The translations under genes were made by a program, and so were the position numbers. From contig NZ_KB913025.1 in NCBI RefSeq assembly GCF_000384075.1, positions 3,657,721-3,721,720 on the forward strand: 64,000 bases of DNA, read 5' to 3'. The DNA is from Methylovulum miyakonense HT12 (GTDB taxonomy: Bacteria; Pseudomonadota; Gammaproteobacteria; Methylococcales; Methylomonadaceae). The notes under the pieces are model-generated. The model ran no database searches, had not been told where the DNA came from, and worked only from the letters and a program-made list of their open reading frames with translations. Below, one piece after another: positions 62,501 through 64,000 of the stretch (positions are counted from its first letter, which is position 1; the number at the start of each line of letters is the position of its first letter).

Positions 62501-62677
62501 AATCTCCTGGGCGGTCATGCCTTTGTAATCCCACAACATGGCGACCACCGGGATGTCGATATCCGGGAAAATATCGGTCGGCATATTGCGCAGCACATAA
62601 GGCGTGGACAAAAGGATCAATAAGGCCGCCACGATGAAAGTATAAGGGCGGCGCAGGGCAATATTAACAATCCACAT
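59498..62677 (-). CDS. RND-family efflux pump inner-membrane subunit (HAE1/MdtB-like)
   Basis: The 1059-residue protein has 12 TMS in two halves with large periplasmic loops: [23 protein letters not shown] start, [44 protein letters not shown] with the paired Asp of TM4, and a C-terminal [42 protein letters not shown]. The transmembrane Asp pair and the absence of CusA metal motifs point to a drug/solvent pump of the HAE1 group. It precedes the adaptor gene, the reverse of the usual order. The final codons run into the terminal repeat of the downstream element. Confidence 0.95.
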   Translation of the reverse strand: [1059 protein letters not shown]

Positions 62678-62988
62678 GGGCTTTTGGGAAAATCTGGTTT
62701 ATTGGCAGGCCGGTGCGGGATGGTCTAGCCGATTTTTGATTGCTGTTGCTACAACAAATAACACATTGGAGTATCAAAGCAATTCGCATACCAAATACTA
62801 CGCTTTGAGACAAGTTAAACACGTTTTCCCTGCTTGCCCCTGTATTAGAACAACTTACCCCTTATTCGACCCGTTTGTTGGGCAGATTTTACTGGCGGAC
62901 ATGCCGCGGCCAACGGCGTTGCCTGTTGATCCCGCAACAGGGGTTCATCACGGTTGCTATTTCAACACCATTGAAACCCCAACCCAGA
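62678..62988. other. intergenic region, nothing recognised
   Basis: About 310 bases upstream of the RND gene and downstream of the arylsulfotransferase-like gene. No inverted repeat with a T-run and no credible open frame were seen; it presumably holds the RND promoter. Confidence 0.4.
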
Positions 62989-64000
62989 TCAAGGCGCGGC
63001 CGGAATCCGGAACTGGCCCAATTCGGGCGGGACCACCTTTTTTTCAGAATGCGGTGTCCCGGCGGGCACCCATCCGTAAGGCACGGGCTGGCCTCGGTAT
63101 AACTGGTTATTGGCGGTGGCGCGGCCAGTCAGCGGGTCTTTGCCAACCCGGAAATAAGGGTTGACGTATTCCCAAACGATGTCGCCGGTGTTGGTCACTT
63201 GGAGCAAGCGGCCGCTTTGGCCTTCGTCGATGAAGGTGTTGCCGTTGGGCAAGCGGCGGGCGGCGCTGATGTGGGTGCTACGGAACGACCAAGCCGAGCC
63301 GCCGGAATCCTCGCCGGTGTATTGCCAAACCACTTCATTCTTGACCGGATCAATTTCCAACACGCGGGAGCCGCCCGTCCTGGGCACCGCCGCCATTGGG
63401 TAACCCGCCAAGCCTTGGTTGTCGAACACCAGCAAATTGCCAGCGCCCGGCAAGCCTTCGGGAATGATATGGGCATCGTGCTGGGCACTGATTTGATCCA
63501 CCGGCCTGGGCACATTGCGGGGCTGCGCTTGTTCTTCGCTGGCGGCCTTGTAGTGCGGGCCTAAATGCCAGACGATTTTGCCGGTCTTCTTGTCGATGAT
63601 CGCGATGAAATTGGCGTTACGCGCATCAAACAACAAATTGTCAGGGTTGAAGCGTTTGTCGCCTGCGGCAAACCAATGGTTAGGGCCGACGACCTTCAAG
63701 TTGTTGACGTGCAAATAATCGGCAATCGCGGCATTGCGCACCAGCTTAAGCTCTTGCTTGTTAAAACCGAATTCATTGATATGCTCGGACGCGACCCATT
63801 TCCAGACCACTTCGCCTGCCGGGTTGACCTCGTAAACCACATCATCCAATACCTGCGGTTGCTTAAAACCTTTCACCGGATGGACCAGGTTAGCTAGCAC
63901 TACGGTATTGCCGTTAGGCAGCCGCGCCCAATCATGATGCTGCTGCGCCGCACCGCATGGGGCTTTGGCGCCGAAGCTCCAGACCACCTTGCCGTCCCAG
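62989..64000 (-). CDS. arylsulfotransferase-like (ASST) protein, partial
   Basis: The frame runs off the right edge (the codons at the edge read WDGKVVWSFG), so the N-terminus is missing. The visible ~336 residues show the beta-propeller of the arylsulfotransferase family: HDWARLPNGNTVVLANL, ISAQHDAHIIPEG, NLLVFDNQG, RVLEIDPVKNEVVWQYTG and SFRSTHISAARRLPNGNTFIDEGQSGRLLQV. The repeated LPNGNT blades with adjacent HD/TH are typical. True ASST enzymes use a catalytic His; many homologues are uncharacterised. Confidence 0.88.
   Translation of the reverse strand, partial: WDGKVVWSFGAKAPCGAAQQHHDWARLPNGNTVVLANLVHPVKGFKQPQVLDDVVYEVNPAGEVVWKWVASEHINEFGFNKQELKLVRNAAIADYLHVNNLKVVGPNHWFAAGDKRFNPDNLLFDARNANFIAIIDKKTGKIVWHLGPHYKAASEEQAQPRNVPRPVDQISAQHDAHIIPEGLPGAGNLLVFDNQGLAGYPMAAVPRTGGSRVLEIDPVKNEVVWQYTGEDSGGSAWSFRSTHISAARRLPNGNTFIDEGQSGRLLQVTNTGDIVWEYVNPYFRVGKDPLTGRATANNQLYRGQPVPYGWVPAGTPHSEKKVVPPELGQFRIPAAP

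Overview
The window is chromosomal DNA of a mid-GC Gram-negative bacterium, most likely a gammaproteobacterium. Gene content and small repeat families resemble gammaproteobacterial methanotrophs (Methylococcales), but no methane-oxidation gene or rRNA is present, so that placement is inference. Both edges cut genes: a very large unrecognised protein on the left and an arylsulfotransferase-like protein on the right. No rRNA, tRNA, CRISPR array, prophage or plasmid backbone was seen. LAYOUT. 1-6.4 kb: the first 1783 codons of a giant soluble protein with no recognised domain, 12 nt downstream of a stand-alone MASE1 membrane sensor protein. 6.9-13.3 kb: a plus-strand signalling group with an HD-GYP response regulator, a secreted beta-lactamase-fold hydrolase, two orphan periplasmic family-3 solute-binding proteins and a hybrid histidine kinase. 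13.4-16.1 kb: two adjacent membrane GTPases. 16.2-23.8 kb: housekeeping genes (YgjP-like metallopeptidase, YajQ, CCA-adding enzyme, metallophosphoesterase, two CorA-family transporters, a WG-repeat protein and a DUF1289-like protein). 24.2-26.2 kb: a CigR/RcnB-like exported protein and an unknown membrane-anchored protein, separated by dense palindromic repeats. 26.2-38.4 kb: stress and signalling genes (peroxiredoxin, DUF2383, two YflT-like Gly-rich proteins, BON, YqjD-like, a 26-residue membrane protein, a hybrid kinase/HD-GYP pair, an HPII-type catalase, a bacterioferritin-like protein, a Cys-rich copper-storage protein and a PQQ-type sugar dehydrogenase). 38.8-42.8 kb: an accessory island with two exported paralogues built from DNRLRE, collagen-like and DUF1566/Lcl modules, the 5' relic of a third copy, a relic of an efflux outer-membrane protein, and a PEP-CTERM protein. 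43.3-49.5 kb: a phosphotransferase/ATPase fusion and an EmrB-OMF-EmrA efflux operon with a possible 31-codon leader peptide. 50.3-56.1 kb: a PsiD-like pyruvoyl decarboxylase and an SNF2 helicase/SWIM operon. 56.1-64 kb: a GNAT-toxin relic, a small membrane protein, an SRAP protein, an RND pump and adaptor split by a 320-bp mobile-like element, and the partial arylsulfotransferase. MAIN OBSERVATION. The last ~100 nt of the two DUF1566 genes align without a gap, yet differ almost only at first and second codon positions, in codons that nearly all end in C or T. They sit between invariant blocks. This is the footprint expected of adenine-directed mutagenesis of AAC codons by a diversity-generating retroelement (DGR). 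No reverse transcriptase or template repeat lies in the window, so these would be remote targets of a DGR elsewhere in the genome.
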